Shown here piece after piece: positions 51,307 through 61,525 of a stretch of 64,000 nucleotides of DNA; position 1 is the first letter of the stretch; each line of letters starts with the position of its first letter. Position numbers and translations under genes: made by a program. The notes below the pieces were generated by a model. That model made no database searches. It saw only the letters and a program-made list of their open reading frames with translations, and had not been told where the DNA came from. Source of the stretch: Janibacter limosus NBRC 16128 (lineage in GTDB: Bacteria > Actinomycetota > Actinomycetes > Actinomycetales > Dermatophilaceae); the NCBI RefSeq assembly GCF_001570985.1, contig NZ_BCSS01000011.1, forward strand, positions 25,959 to 89,958, written 5' to 3'.

Positions 51307-54300
51307 ATGGCACCGAAGGACTCGACCTTCTTGGGCTGGCCCGTCCTGCGGCAGCTGGCCTCCGGCGACTTCCTCGGCCGCGGCAACGCGGTCACCTCAC
51401 GCACGACCCGTGAGATCGAGCCGCGCACGTCGACGGCCGACCGTGTCGTGCAGAGCGTGTGCCCCTACTGCGCCGTCGGCTGCGGTCAGCGGGTCTTCGT
51501 CAAGGACGACAAGGTCGTCCAGATCGAGGGTGACCCGGACTCGCCGGTGAGCCGCGGGCGGTTGTGCCCCAAGGGTGCCGCGAGCGAGCAGCTGGTCAAC
51601 TCCCCCACCCGTCAGACCCACGTGCTCTACCGGGCGCCGGGCGCCACGGAGTTCCAGCGGATCGAGCTCGACGAGGCGATCGACATGGTCGCCGACCGCT
51701 ACCTGGAGGCTCGCGCCAACAAGTGGCAGGAGGTCGACGACAAGGGTCGACGGCTGCGGCGCACGATGGGCATCGCCTCTCTCGGGGGCGCGACCCTCGA
51801 CAACGAAGAGAACTACCTGATGAAGAAGCTGTACACGGCTTCTGGCGCGATACAGATCGAGAACCAGGCGCGTATTTGACACTCCGCCACGGTTCCCAGT
51901 CTGGGATCCTCCTTCGGGCGCGGCGGCGCCACCCAGTCCCTGCAGGACATGGCCAACGCAGACTGCATCATCATCCAGGGTTCCAACATGGCCGAGTGCC
52001 ACCCCGTGGGCTTCCAGTGGGTGGCCGAGGCCAAGGCCCGTGGCGCCCGGGTGATCCACATCGACCCCCGCTTCACCCGCACCTCGGCGCTCGCTGACAC
52101 GCACGCCGCGATCCGGGCCGGGACCGATGTCGTCCTGCTCGGTGCACTGATCAACCACGTCCTCGCCAAGGACCTCTACTTCCACGACTACGTCGTCGCC
52201 TACACCAACGCGGCCACGCTCGTCAGCGAGGACTTCGTCGACACCGAGGACCTCGACGGTGTCTTCTCCGGCTACGACCCGGAGACCGGCACCTACGACA
52301 TGTCCTCGTGGGCGTACGACGCGCGCACGGACGGCGAAGGGGGCGGCGACGACGTCGACGGTCCCTCGGGTGAGAACGAGCACGGTGCCAGCAAGACCGC
52401 CCGCGCCGCGGGCGACCAGCACGGCGGCGCCGGCCCGGCCCTGGAGCACTCGCGGGTCATCCGCGACGAGACCCTGCAGCACCCGCGCTCCGTCTTCCAG
52501 GTGCTCAAGCGGCACTATTCGCGCTACACACCCCAGATGGTCGAGGACGTCTGCGGCATCCCGCAGTGGCAGTTCCACCAGATCGCGGACGCGCTGACGG
52601 CCAACTCCGGCCGCGAGCGCACGACCTGCTTCGCCTATGCGTTGGGCTGGACCCAGCACAGCCTCGGCGCCCAGTTCATCCGCACGGCGGCGATCCTCCA
52701 ACTGCTCATGGGCAACATGGGACGCCCCGGTGGCGGGATCATGGCGCTGCGCGGTCACGCGAGCATCCAGGGCTCGACGGACATCCCGACCCTCTTCAAC
52801 ATCCTCCCGGGCTACCTGCCGATGCCGATGGTCGGCCAGCACGACACCTACGAGGAGTACCTGTCGAGCATCAGCTCGCCTCTGCAGAAGGGCTTCTGGA
52901 CCGAGGCCCCGTCCTACACCGCGAGCCTGCTGAAGTCGTGGTTCGGCGATGCTGCGACGCCCGAGAACAACTTCTGCTACGACTACCTGCCGCGTCTGAC
53001 CGGCGCGCACGGGACCTACCAGAGCGTCATGGCGATGCTCGACGACGAGGTCGAGGGCTACTTCGTCATCGGGCAGAACCCTGCGGTCGGGTCGGCCCAC
53101 GGCAAGATGCAGCGTCTGGCGATGACCCACCTGAAGTGGGTCGTCGTGCGCGACTTCCAGCTCATCGAGTCGGCGACCTTCTGGAAGGACTCCCCGGAGA
53201 TCGCCAGCGGCGAGCTGAAGACCGAGGACATCGACACCGAGGTCTTCTTCTTCCCCGCGGCCAACCACGTCGAGAAGTCGGGCACCTTCACCCAGACCCA
53301 GCGGATGCTCCAGTGGCACCACCAGGCGATCCAGCCCCCGGGCGATGCGCAGAGCGAGCTCGAGTTCTTCCACGAGCTCGGCGTGCGCATCCGCGAGCGA
53401 CTGAAGGACTCCACGGACGAACGCGACCGGCCACTGCTCGACATGACCTGGGACTACCCCAAGGACGAGCACGGCGAGACCGACGCCGAGGCGGTGCTGG
53501 CGGAGATCAACGGCTTCCACCTCACCGGCGACAAGGCGAGCCAGCCGCTCAGCACCTTCGCCGAGATGAAGCCCGACGGCTCAACCACGGGCGGCTGCTG
53601 GATCTACACCGGCGTCTTCGCCGGCGGGGTCAACAAGTCCAAGAACCGCGTCCCCGGACGCGATCAGGACGAGACGGCCCTCGACTGGGGCTGGGCCTGG
53701 CCGATGAACCGACGGGTCCTCTACAACCGCGCCTCCGCAGCGCCCGACGGGACTCCATGGAGCGAGCGCAAGAAGTACGTCTGGTGGGACGTCGACGCCA
53801 AGAAGTGGGTCGGCAAGGACGTGCCCGACTTCCCGGTCGATCGCGACCCGACCTTCCGGCCCGACGCCGACGTCGGTGGGCCGGCGGCAATCGCCGGGGA
53901 CGACCCCTTCATCATGCAGGCCGACGGCAAGGGCTGGCTCTTCGCACCCAAGGGCATGGTCGACGGTCCCCTGCCCAGTCACTACGAGGCGCAGGAGTCG
54001 CCGGTCACCAACCCGCTGTACTCGCAGCAGCGCAACCCGGGCCGGCTGGTCTACCCGCGCAAGGACAACCTGTGGAGTCCGTCCGGTGACGAGCCGGGAT
54101 CGGGTGTCTACCCCTTCGTCTTCACGACCTACCGCCTCACCGAGCACCACACCGCCGGGGGGATGAGCCGCTGGCTGCCGTACCTGTCGGAACTGCAGCC
54201 GGAGATGTTCTGCGAGGTCTCCCCCGAGCTCGCCGAGCAACAAGGGCTGGTCAACGGCGAGTGGGCGACGATCGTCTCGGCGCGCAGCGCCATCGAGGCA

Positions 54301-54657
54301 CGCGTCCTGGTCACCGAGCGCATGACGCCGCTGACGATCATGGGCAACACGGTCCACCAGATCGGCCTGCCCTATCACTGGGGTGTCGGGCGCGATGCGG
54401 TCGTCGAGGGCGATGGCGCCAACGACCTGCTCGGCGTGGCCCTGGACCCCAATGTCCAGATCCAGGAGTCCAAGGTCGGCGCCTGCGACATCATCCCCGG
54501 CCGGCGGCCCCACGGTGACGCGCTGCTGAGGTTCGTCGCCGAGTACCAGTCGCGGGCAGGGACCACGGTCGAGACCGGCAACCAGCACGCCGACGACGTC
54601 CCGGCGGCGGTCCACGCGCGTCGCGCAGCCACCCGCGAGACGGAAGGAGACCGCTGA
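51307..54657 (+). CDS. fdnG: Selenocysteine formate dehydrogenase, catalytic (alpha) subunit
   Basis: A 1116-residue molybdenum (or tungsten) bis-MGD enzyme oxidising formate to CO2. The frame is open from ATG 51307 (GAAGGAG upstream) to 54657 except for a TGA at 51877-51879, codon 191, in the context IENQARI-U-HSATVPSLG, which is the exact place of selenocysteine in FdnG/FdoG. A SECIS hairpin follows. The [4Fe-4S] ligands are C52, C55, C59 and C87. SFGRGGATQSLQDM, VIHIDPRFTRTSALAD and the C-terminal molydopterin-binding domain match. No Tat signal is visible, so the enzyme is probably cytoplasmic-facing. An acidic insertion near residues 340-380 is unusual. The stop overlaps fdhB by one base. 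Confidence 0.96.
51877..51909 (+). promoter_or_regulatory. SECIS element for UGA-Sec191 of fdnG
   Basis: The hairpin GGTTCCCA-GTC-TGGGATCC (51891-51909) begins 15 nt from the first base of the UGA. Numbering the UGA as 1-3, positions G15, G16, U17, U18 and loop G23, U24, C25, U26 coincide with the E. coli fdhF SECIS as I recall it, where bulged U17 and loop G23-U24 contact SelB. Here U17 faces U31 as a mismatch. Confidence 0.88.
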
Positions 54658-55769
54658 TGGGCTACCTCTCCCGACAGCTCTCGGGCCAGACCGACCCGGC
54701 CACCGACGCCGGGTGGCAGGAGGCACCGAGCCGCAAGGGCTTTTTCACCGACACCTCGATCTGCATCGGCTGCAAGGCCTGCGAGGTCGCCTGCAAGGAG
54801 TGGAACGGCATCCCGCTCGACGGGCTGGCGATCACGGGCAACTCCTACGACAACACCGGCGACCTCGGGGCGAGCACGTGGCGCCACGTCGCCTTCGTCG
54901 AGCAGAGCCAGGACCGGATCGAGGCCGCGCGCGAGTCGGGTCGGCGGCTCGTGGACCTGGGCATGCCTAGCATGGGTGCACCCGCACCGGCACCCGAGCC
55001 GTCGATCGCCTCCCCCGCCGGGTACGGCACGCTCCCCGCGCCGATCGAGGGGCACGGTCCAGCACTGACGGACATGCTCAGCGAAAAGGCCAATGTCGAG
55101 GCCGGCGGCACGGGCGACTACGGCCTCACCGTCGACGGCGTGCCGATCGTCGGAGCGGTCCCGGAGTTTCGTTGGCTGATGTCCTCCGACGTGTGCAAGC
55201 ACTGCACCCACGCCGGCTGCCTGGACGTCTGCCCCACGGGCTCCCTCTTCCGCAGCGAGCACGGCACCGTCGTCGTGCAGGACGACATCTGCAACGGATG
55301 CGGCTACTGCGTCGGCGCCTGCCCCTTCGGCGTCATCGAGCGCCGCACCGACAAGAGCGTCTCGGTCACTGCTGACAGCCACGTCCCCAATGTCGGCGTC
55401 GCCCAGAAGTGCACCCTCTGCTACGACCGGCTGACCCACGACCAGACCCCCGCGTGCGCCCAGACCTGCCCGACGACGTCGATCAAGTTCGGCGCGCACG
55501 AGGACATGGTGACCACGGCCCGCGAGCGTGTCACCCAGCTGCACGAGCAGGGCTTCACCGAGGCTCGTCTCTACGGCGCCAACGAGCACGACGGCGTCGG
55601 CGGCACCGGCTCGGTCTTCCTCCTGCTCGACGAGCCCGAGGTCTACGGCCTGCCCCCGGACCCGGTCGTCCCCACGGCCAAGCTGCCCGAGATGTTCCGC
55701 GCTGCGGGCCTCGCCGGGATCGGCCTGCTCGGAGCCGTGGCCGTCTCCTTCATCGGGAGCACGTCGTGA
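54657..55769 (+). CDS. fdhB: Formate dehydrogenase iron-sulfur (beta) subunit
   Basis: A 370-residue electron-transfer subunit with four [4Fe-4S] clusters: CIGCKACEVACKEWN near residue 36, CKHCTHAGCLDVCPTGS, CNGCGYCVGACPFGV and CTLCYDRL...CAQTCPT. It carries electrons from the molybdenum subunit towards the membrane partner. A hydrophobic C-terminal helix (AAGLAGIGLLGAVAVSFIGS) can anchor it. The start overlaps the alpha-subunit stop (TGATG) and its own stop overlaps the next GTG. An insertion of about 60 residues rich in Ala and Pro separates the first and second clusters. Confidence 0.95.
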   Translation: MGYLSRQLSGQTDPATDAGWQEAPSRKGFFTDTSICIGCKACEVACKEWNGIPLDGLAITGNSYDNTGDLGASTWRHVAFVEQSQDRIEAARESGRRLVDLGMPSMGAPAPAPEPSIASPAGYGTLPAPIEGHGPALTDMLSEKANVEAGGTGDYGLTVDGVPIVGAVPEFRWLMSSDVCKHCTHAGCLDVCPTGSLFRSEHGTVVVQDDICNGCGYCVGACPFGVIERRTDKSVSVTADSHVPNVGVAQKCTLCYDRLTHDQTPACAQTCPTTSIKFGAHEDMVTTARERVTQLHEQGFTEARLYGANEHDGVGGTGSVFLLLDEPEVYGLPPDPVVPTAKLPEMFRAAGLAGIGLLGAVAVSFIGSTS

Positions 55770-56893
55770 CGACCTCTCCCTTCGACAGCTACCGCCCGCC
55801 CGAGGAGGGTCGGCGCAAGCGCCGCCGTGACTCCGGGATCCGCCGGGCCGGCGATCTGGCCAAGGGCGCCCAGCGCAGCTGGCTCAGCCGCGACGGCGGC
55901 GGTCGTCGGGAGGCGCCCGCGGTTCCGGACGCCGAGTTCTCCAGCTATTACGGCCAGGCGATCGTCAAGCCGGTGCCGTGGGACCACAAGATCTCCGCGT
56001 ACCTCTTCGTCGGGGGCATCGCGGGGACGTCCGGCATCATCCAGGCGGGAGCTGCGGCCACGGGCAATGCTGTCCTGCAACGCAATGCACGACTGACGGC
56101 GATGACCACCGTCGCACTCAGCGGCGCGGCCCTCGTGGCCGACCTCGGGCGACCCGAGCGCTTCCTCAACATGATGCGCACCGTCAAGCTCACCTCCCCC
56201 ATGTCGGTCGGCACCTGGATCCTCACCGCCTACGCAGGGTGTGCATCAGTCACCACGGGCGCCGAGGTGCTGCGACTCCTGCCCGCGCGGGGACCGGTCA
56301 CGGCCCTCACCCGGGTCACGGACGCACTCGACACTCCGTCGACCATCGGTCAGGCCGCCTTCGGCGCGCCGCTCGCGGCATACACCGCTGTCCTGCTCGC
56401 CGACACCGCCCACCCGGTGTGGCACGAGAGCCGGCGTCAGCTCCCCTTCGTCTTCGTCGGCTCTGCGGCCCTGGCCTCCGCGGGCGTGCAGATGGTCCTG
56501 ACCCCCGCTGCTCTTGCCGGTCCGGTGCGTCGGCTGGCTCTGGCGGGTGTCGCCACCGAGCTGGCCGCCATGCACCAGCTCGAGGAGCACCTGGCCGATC
56601 TGGGCATCGACGAGCCGGTCACCACCGGGCAGGGCGCGGGCAAGCTGCGCCTGGCCAAGGGGCTGGCCATCGCCGGCGGCCTGGGCACCCTGCTCGCGGG
56701 GCGCAGTCGCGTCGCCGCGATCGCCTCGGGCACGGCCCTGGCGGCCGCTTCGGCCCTGACCCGCATGGGGATCGTCGAGGCGGGTATCGAGTCGGCCAAG
56801 GACCCCAAGTACACCGTCCGTGTCCAGAAGGACCGGCTCGACAAGAGACGACAGCAGGGCTCCATCGACGACAGCATCGTCACGGTCCGCTGA
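55766..56893 (+). CDS. NrfD-like membrane subunit of formate dehydrogenase
   Basis: A 375-residue polytopic protein with a basic 40-residue cytoplasmic N-terminus, then about eight to nine helices. The NrfD-family segments YYGQAIVKPVPWDHKISAYL, ALVADLGRPERFLNMMRTVK and TSPMSVGTWILTAYAG are clear. Such subunits exchange electrons with the quinone pool without haem, replacing the cytochrome FdnI of E. coli. The GTG overlaps the iron-sulfur subunit stop by 4 bp. It ends 36 bp before the transporter. Confidence 0.92.
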   Translation: MTTSPFDSYRPPEEGRRKRRRDSGIRRAGDLAKGAQRSWLSRDGGGRREAPAVPDAEFSSYYGQAIVKPVPWDHKISAYLFVGGIAGTSGIIQAGAAATGNAVLQRNARLTAMTTVALSGAALVADLGRPERFLNMMRTVKLTSPMSVGTWILTAYAGCASVTTGAEVLRLLPARGPVTALTRVTDALDTPSTIGQAAFGAPLAAYTAVLLADTAHPVWHESRRQLPFVFVGSAALASAGVQMVLTPAALAGPVRRLALAGVATELAAMHQLEEHLADLGIDEPVTTGQGAGKLRLAKGLAIAGGLGTLLAGRSRVAAIASGTALAAASALTRMGIVEAGIESAKDPKYTVRVQKDRLDKRRQQGSIDDSIVTVR

Positions 56894-56929
56894 CCAGCGG
56901 GCCGTGCCCCTTCGTACCAGGAGGTCTCC

Positions 56930-58219
56930 ATGAGCACGGCAACCACGAGCTCCGCTTCGGCCGCCACCGGCAACCGGTGGCTCATCCTCGCTGGTGGTGT
57001 CCTCGTCCAGCTGACGATCGGGGCCGTCTACGCATGGAGCACCTTCAGCAAGGCGATCCAGGGTGACGCGTCGGCGATCGAGCTGTCCAAGGTCCAGGCC
57101 ACCATCCCCTTCGAGGTGGCCATCGGCATGCTCTTCCTCGGGACCTTCCTCGGTGGGCGCATCCAGGACAAGCGCGGACCACGGCTCGTCGCCCTGGCCG
57201 GTGTCGTCATCTACTCGATCGGCATCATGCTGGCCAGCCTCACCCGGGAGGCCTCCGACCTGTGGCTGCTCATCCTCGGCTACGGCGTGCTCGGCGGCTT
57301 CGGTCTCGGCCTGGCCTACATCGTGCCGATCGCCATGCTGCAGAAGTGGTTCCCCGACAAGCGCGGCCTGATCACCGGCATCGCTGTCGGTGGCTTCGGC
57401 TTCGGTGCCGTCATCACCTCCCCGCTCGCCCAGCGGATGATCGACGGGATGGCTGGCTACGACGTCCACCCGACCAAGGCCTTCCTCTGGTTGGGCGTCG
57501 CCTACCTGGTCTTCGGCCTCATCGGCGCCTCGGTCTTCAAGAACCCGCCGGCCGGCTATGTCGCGCCCGGCGTGGCCGCGGCAGAGGCGAAGCACGACAC
57601 CAAGAAGCAGGAGCAGGCCAAGAAGGCCGCCCGTGACTTCACCCAGCAGGAGGCGCTGAGCACCCCGCAGTGGTACATGCTCACGCTCATCCTGACGATC
57701 TCCGTGACCGCCGGCATCTCACTGATCTCTGTCGCCGCCGGGACCGCCACGGACGTGGCGGGCATGAGCGCCGCCGCGGCCGCGACCCTCGTCGGCGTCA
57801 TGGGCCTCTTCAACGGCGGTGGTCGCATCCTCTGGGCGGCGGTCTCCGACAAGATCGGCCGCATGCCGGCCTTCATGGGCATCCTCGGGCTGCAGGGTCT
57901 GGCCCTGCTCGCGATCCCGCACATCGGCAATGCCGCCGCCTTCTACGTGCTGTGCGCCATCGTCTACACCTGCTACGGCGGCGCCTTCGGCACCCTGCCG
58001 GCCACTGCTGGCGACTTCTTCGGAGTGAAGAACTCCGGTGGCATCTACGGCCTGATGCTCATCGGCTGGTCCATCGGCGGGATCATCGGCCCGCTGCTCA
58101 TCTCGTGGCTCATCGGCGAGGACCAGGCGTACACGATGGCCTTCACCGTCATGGGCATCATCGCCCTCGCCGGTCTGGTGATCCCCTTCATCGCCAAGCC
58201 GCCGAAGCACCACGCCTGA
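56930..58219 (+). CDS. OFA-family (oxalate/formate-type) MFS transporter
   Basis: A 429-residue transporter with 12 helices. The N-terminal VQLTIGAVYAWSTFSKAIQG and GFGLGLAYIVPIAMLQKWFP with DKRGLITGIAVGGFGFGAV are signature segments of the OFA group, which exchanges oxalate for formate or moves related monocarboxylates. The second MFS half begins near 235. A GGAGG ribosome site lies before ATG 56930. Its place right after the formate dehydrogenase genes suggests formate import, as inference. Confidence 0.92.
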   Translation: MSTATTSSASAATGNRWLILAGGVLVQLTIGAVYAWSTFSKAIQGDASAIELSKVQATIPFEVAIGMLFLGTFLGGRIQDKRGPRLVALAGVVIYSIGIMLASLTREASDLWLLILGYGVLGGFGLGLAYIVPIAMLQKWFPDKRGLITGIAVGGFGFGAVITSPLAQRMIDGMAGYDVHPTKAFLWLGVAYLVFGLIGASVFKNPPAGYVAPGVAAAEAKHDTKKQEQAKKAARDFTQQEALSTPQWYMLTLILTISVTAGISLISVAAGTATDVAGMSAAAAATLVGVMGLFNGGGRILWAAVSDKIGRMPAFMGILGLQGLALLAIPHIGNAAAFYVLCAIVYTCYGGAFGTLPATAGDFFGVKNSGGIYGLMLIGWSIGGIIGPLLISWLIGEDQAYTMAFTVMGIIALAGLVIPFIAKPPKHHA

Positions 58220-58331
58220 CATCTCCTGGATGAAATGCGCATCCGCGACCGCGTCTCCCGGTCGTCGGGTCTGGCATGCTCAGGTCCGCCCGACACATCG
58301 TCGGCCATCACTGGACCAGGGGAGATCTCTC

Positions 58332-58766
58332 ATGCGCAATCGACTCATCGGCGCTGCCGCTGCTGTGGCCTGCACGGCAGGCCTGGCCGTCACTTCCGCT
58401 GCACCCGCCAGCGCCGCCGGCTGGGGCACGATCTCATCGTCCAGCGTCGGCAAGTCCTTGTCGTACAGCTCATGGACCACGCTGGGGCGGTCCTTCAAGC
58501 CGGCCCCGGGGGTCATCTATCGCTATTGCGTCGTCGGCAAGGGCACGACGAAGGCCAACCTGCAGCCGACGGCCTTCGGCACGACGGCGTCGTTCACCAA
58601 CAGCAAGTCCTACGTGACGCGGTGCACGAAGAGCTGGAAGACCCCGTCCGGTTACGGCTCCACCATGACGCCGTCCGCGGCCAAGCTCACGTCGAGCGGC
58701 AGCGTCTACATCTCCAAGGTCTACGTGCAGCGCTACTACTCGGGTCCAGTTCCCAGCGCCGCCTGA
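58332..58766 (+). CDS. Small secreted protein
   Basis: A 144-residue exported protein with signal peptide MRNRLIGAAAAVACTAGLAV and cleavage near ASAA. The mature part is a Ser/Thr/Tyr-rich beta-like domain with two Cys (RYCVVGKG and VTRCTKSW) that can form a disulfide. GGAGA precedes the ATG. I do not recognise the family. A terminator follows. Confidence 0.75.
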   Translation: MRNRLIGAAAAVACTAGLAVTSAAPASAAGWGTISSSSVGKSLSYSSWTTLGRSFKPAPGVIYRYCVVGKGTTKANLQPTAFGTTASFTNSKSYVTRCTKSWKTPSGYGSTMTPSAAKLTSSGSVYISKVYVQRYYSGPVPSAA

Positions 58767-58779
58767 CTACCACTCGGCA

Positions 58780-58805
58780 GCCTGCCCATCCGCGGGTGGG
58801 CAGGC
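58780..58805. terminator. Terminator hairpin after the secreted-protein gene
   Basis: GCCTGCCCA at 58780-58788 pairs with TGGGCAGGC at 58797-58805, 13 bp after the stop. It lies between convergent genes. Confidence 0.75.
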
Positions 58806-58856
58806 GGGCCGTCGTGTGCTTCTCGGTCGGGCTGACAAGGCCCCGAGCCCTCCCGC

Positions 58857-60026
58857 TCAGCGGTGGGCGGACTGACCGGTGAGGACCTGGCCGATGATCA
58901 GCTGGTGCACCTCGGACGTACCCTCGTAGGTGAGGACCGACTCCAGGTTGTTGGCGTGGCGCATGATGGGGTGGTCGAGCGTGATGCCGGCGGCGCCGAG
59001 GATCGTGCGGCACTCGCGGGCTATGGCGATCGCCTCGCGGGTGTTGTTGAGCTTGCCCAGGCTGACCTGCGTGTGGTGCAGCGTGCCAGCGTCCTTGAGG
59101 CGGCCCAGGTGGAGCGCGAGCAGCATCCCCTTGCCCAGCTCGAGCGTCATGTCGGCCAGCTTGGCCTGGGTGAGCTGGTAGGCGGAGAGCGGCTTGTCGA
59201 AGATCGCGCGGTCACCGGCATAGGAGATCGCCGTCTCCAGGCAGTCCCTCGCGGCGCCCAAGGAGCCGAAGACGATGCCGAAACGCGCCTCGTTGAGGCA
59301 GGAGAGCGGACCCGAGAGTCCGACGGCCTCGGGCAGGACCGCCGATCCGGGTAGGCGCACGTCGTCGAGGACGAGCTCGCTCGTGACCGATGCGCGCAGC
59401 GACATCTTCCGCGTGATCTCCGGGGCCGAGAAGCCGGGGGTGTCGGTCGGCACGACGAAGCCGCGCACCCCTTCGTCCGTCTGCGCCCAGACCACAGCCA
59501 CGTCGGCGACCGAGCCGTTGGTGATCCACATCTTGTTGCCCGTGAGGACCCAGTCGTCACCGTCCCGACGAGCGCGGGTGCGCATGCCCCCGGGGTTGGA
59601 GCCGAAGTCGGGCTCGGTCAGCCCGAAGCACCCGATCGCCTCACCGGTGGCCATGCGCGGCAGCCACTCCTGCTTCTGCTCCTCGGACCCGTGCTTCCAG
59701 ATCGCAAACATCGCCAGCGACCCTTGGACGGACACGAGGGAGCGCACGCCGGAGTCGCCGGCCTCGAGCTCCATGCAGGCCAGCCCGTACGCGGTCGCCG
59801 ACATGCCCGCGCAGCCGTACCCCTCGAGGTGCATGCCGAGCACACCGAGGTCACCGAGCTCCGTGGCGAGCTCTCGCACCGGTATCGACGCCGACTCGTA
59901 CCAGTCGGCCAGGTGTGGCTTGATCCTGGTCTCGACGTGGGTGCGCACGGTGCCGCGGATCGCGATGTCCTCCTCGGAGAGCAAGGCGTCGGTGTTGACG
60001 AACTCGAGCGGGGTCTGGGTGGCCAT
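58857..60026 (-). CDS. Acyl-CoA dehydrogenase (glutaryl-CoA dehydrogenase-like)
   Basis: A 389-residue FAD enzyme oxidising an acyl-CoA to the enoyl form. CFGLTEPDFGSNPGGMRTRA and KMWITNGSVADVAVVWAQT are the flavin and substrate segments, and YEGTSEVHQLIIGQ near the C-terminus carries the catalytic base Glu. The overall form is that of glutaryl-CoA dehydrogenases, but related branched or medium-chain enzymes are not excluded. ATG 60026 follows AAGGA. It is on the same strand as the rhodanese and selD, 50 bp downstream. Confidence 0.92.
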   Translation of the reverse strand: MATQTPLEFVNTDALLSEEDIAIRGTVRTHVETRIKPHLADWYESASIPVRELATELGDLGVLGMHLEGYGCAGMSATAYGLACMELEAGDSGVRSLVSVQGSLAMFAIWKHGSEEQKQEWLPRMATGEAIGCFGLTEPDFGSNPGGMRTRARRDGDDWVLTGNKMWITNGSVADVAVVWAQTDEGVRGFVVPTDTPGFSAPEITRKMSLRASVTSELVLDDVRLPGSAVLPEAVGLSGPLSCLNEARFGIVFGSLGAARDCLETAISYAGDRAIFDKPLSAYQLTQAKLADMTLELGKGMLLALHLGRLKDAGTLHHTQVSLGKLNNTREAIAIARECRTILGAAGITLDHPIMRHANNLESVLTYEGTSEVHQLIIGQVLTGQSAHR

Positions 60027-60076
60027 GGGTGAGGTCCTTACAGAGGAGGGCGGGGTCTCATGCATGTCGTCGGCTC

Positions 60077-60469
60077 TCACTCGCGGACGTCGGCCGGGCC
60101 GTCGTGGAAGGGCAGGCCCGCGGCGGCCCAGGCCTCGACCCCGCCGACCACGTCGGTCGCGTCGACTCCCAGTGAGCGAAGGGAGGCAGCCGCCAGTGAC
60201 GAGCTGTAGCCCTGACGGCACAGGACGATCACCCGGGCCCGGGGCGTCGCCTCGGGGATGCGGTGGGGGCAGGTCGGGTCCAGGCGCCACTCGAGGACGG
60301 TCCGATCGATGACGAGGGCACCGGGCAGCTCACCCTGCCGGGCCCGTTGGGCAGCGGTCCGGGTGTCGACGAGGAGGGCTCCCCCCTTCGCGGCATCGTG
60401 TGCTTGGTGCGGGGTGAGGCGGGTCAGACCGGCCCGGGCCGACTCGAGGAGCCGGCCGACCTCGCTCAT
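60077..60469 (-). CDS. Rhodanese coupled to selD
   Basis: A 130-residue single-domain rhodanese. The catalytic loop is VLCRQGYSSS with active Cys84, and ALLVDTRTAAQR near residue 31 is the other family motif. Rhodaneses carry sulfur or selenium as a persulfide or perselenide. Its ATG overlaps the selD stop by 4 bp, so it is made in step with SelD. Together with the selenium genes to its right, this suggests that it delivers selenium to SelD, which is inference; a general sulfur transfer role is the alternative. Confidence 0.9.
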   Translation of the reverse strand: MSEVGRLLESARAGLTRLTPHQAHDAAKGGALLVDTRTAAQRARQGELPGALVIDRTVLEWRLDPTCPHRIPEATPRARVIVLCRQGYSSSLAAASLRSLGVDATDVVGGVEAWAAAGLPFHDGPADVRE

Positions 60470-61467
60470 GCCACCTGCACCAGGGCGCGGTCGGGCAGCG
60501 AGCCGGCAGCGACGGTCTCGCCGACGACCGGGGCACCGGGGACCTCGCCGACGACGAGCAGCCCGCCAGAGGTCTGCGCGTCCGCGAGCAGGATGAGCTC
60601 GTCCTCGCTGATGCCAACCGCGGACAGGTGCGGGCGGACCCAGTCGAGATTGCGCTTGGAGCCGCCCGGGACGTGCCCGGCAGCGAGGGCCTCGCGGGCA
60701 CCCGTCACGTAGGGAACCGCGGCGGCATCGATCCGAGCGGCGACGCCGGAGGCCCGGCACATCTTGTAGAGGTGGCCGAGCAGACCAAATCCGGTGACAT
60801 CGGTCGCCGCCCGGACACCCACAGCCAGGGCCGCCTGCGCGGCATCGCGGTTGAGGGCAACCATCGAGGCGATGGCTTCTTCGCTGCGCTCCCCCGTCGC
60901 CTTGTGCCGGTTGTTGAGCACGCCGACGCCGAGCGGCTTGGTCAGGCTGATAGGCAGGCCTGCTTCTGCAGCGTCGTTGCGCATCAGGCGGTCCGGGTCG
61001 GCGGTGCCGGTGACGGCCATGCCGTAGATCGGCTCGGGGGCGTCGATGCTGTGGCCACCCAATACGGGGAAGCCGGCCTCGGTGGCGACGTCGAGGCCCC
61101 CACGGAGCACCTCGGTCAGCAGCTCGGTCGGGAGCAGCTCCCGCGGCCAGGCGACGAGGTTGATCGCCATGATCGGGTCGCCACCCATGGCGTAGATGTC
61201 GGAGACCGCATTGGCCGCGGCGATCCGACCCCAGTCATAGGGATCGTCGACGACGGGCGTGAAGAAGTCCGAGGTCGAGAGCACCGCGCGGCCGCCGTCG
61301 ATGCGCACCGCCGCCGCGTCGTCGCCGTCGTCGAGACCGACGAGGACGTCGGAGCCGGGCGGGGCCGCGACGTGCAGGCCGGCGACGATCTGCTCGAGCT
61401 CACCCGCCGGGATCTTGCAGGCGCAGCCCCCGCCGCGGGCGAACTGGGTCAGTCGGATCGGCTCCAT
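60466..61467 (-). CDS. selD: Selenophosphate synthetase
   Basis: A 333-residue ATP-dependent enzyme making selenophosphate, the selenium donor for selenocysteine. The N-terminus RGGGCACKIP carries Cys15 and Cys17 and catalytic Lys18; Cys, not Sec, is used. DDAAAVRIDGGRAVLSTSDF and ISLTKPLGVGVLNN are ATP-binding segments of the PurM-like fold, and DVTGFGLLGHLYKM is another clear marker. It is divergent from tRNA-Sec and coupled to the downstream rhodanese. Confidence 0.96.
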   Translation of the reverse strand: MEPIRLTQFARGGGCACKIPAGELEQIVAGLHVAAPPGSDVLVGLDDGDDAAAVRIDGGRAVLSTSDFFTPVVDDPYDWGRIAAANAVSDIYAMGGDPIMAINLVAWPRELLPTELLTEVLRGGLDVATEAGFPVLGGHSIDAPEPIYGMAVTGTADPDRLMRNDAAEAGLPISLTKPLGVGVLNNRHKATGERSEEAIASMVALNRDAAQAALAVGVRAATDVTGFGLLGHLYKMCRASGVAARIDAAAVPYVTGAREALAAGHVPGGSKRNLDWVRPHLSAVGISEDELILLADAQTSGGLLVVGEVPGAPVVGETVAAGSLPDRALVQVA

Positions 61468-61525
61468 GACCTCACCCTAGGACCCGAGGGCGTGACGTGG
61501 GTCTCCTGCCCCTAAGGTTGGACTC

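Noticed and set aside
51949..54657. A separate formate dehydrogenase gene starting at ATG 51949
   Set aside because: It is in the same frame as 51307-51876, interrupted only by the UGA at the selenocysteine position; the FdnG sequence is continuous across it.
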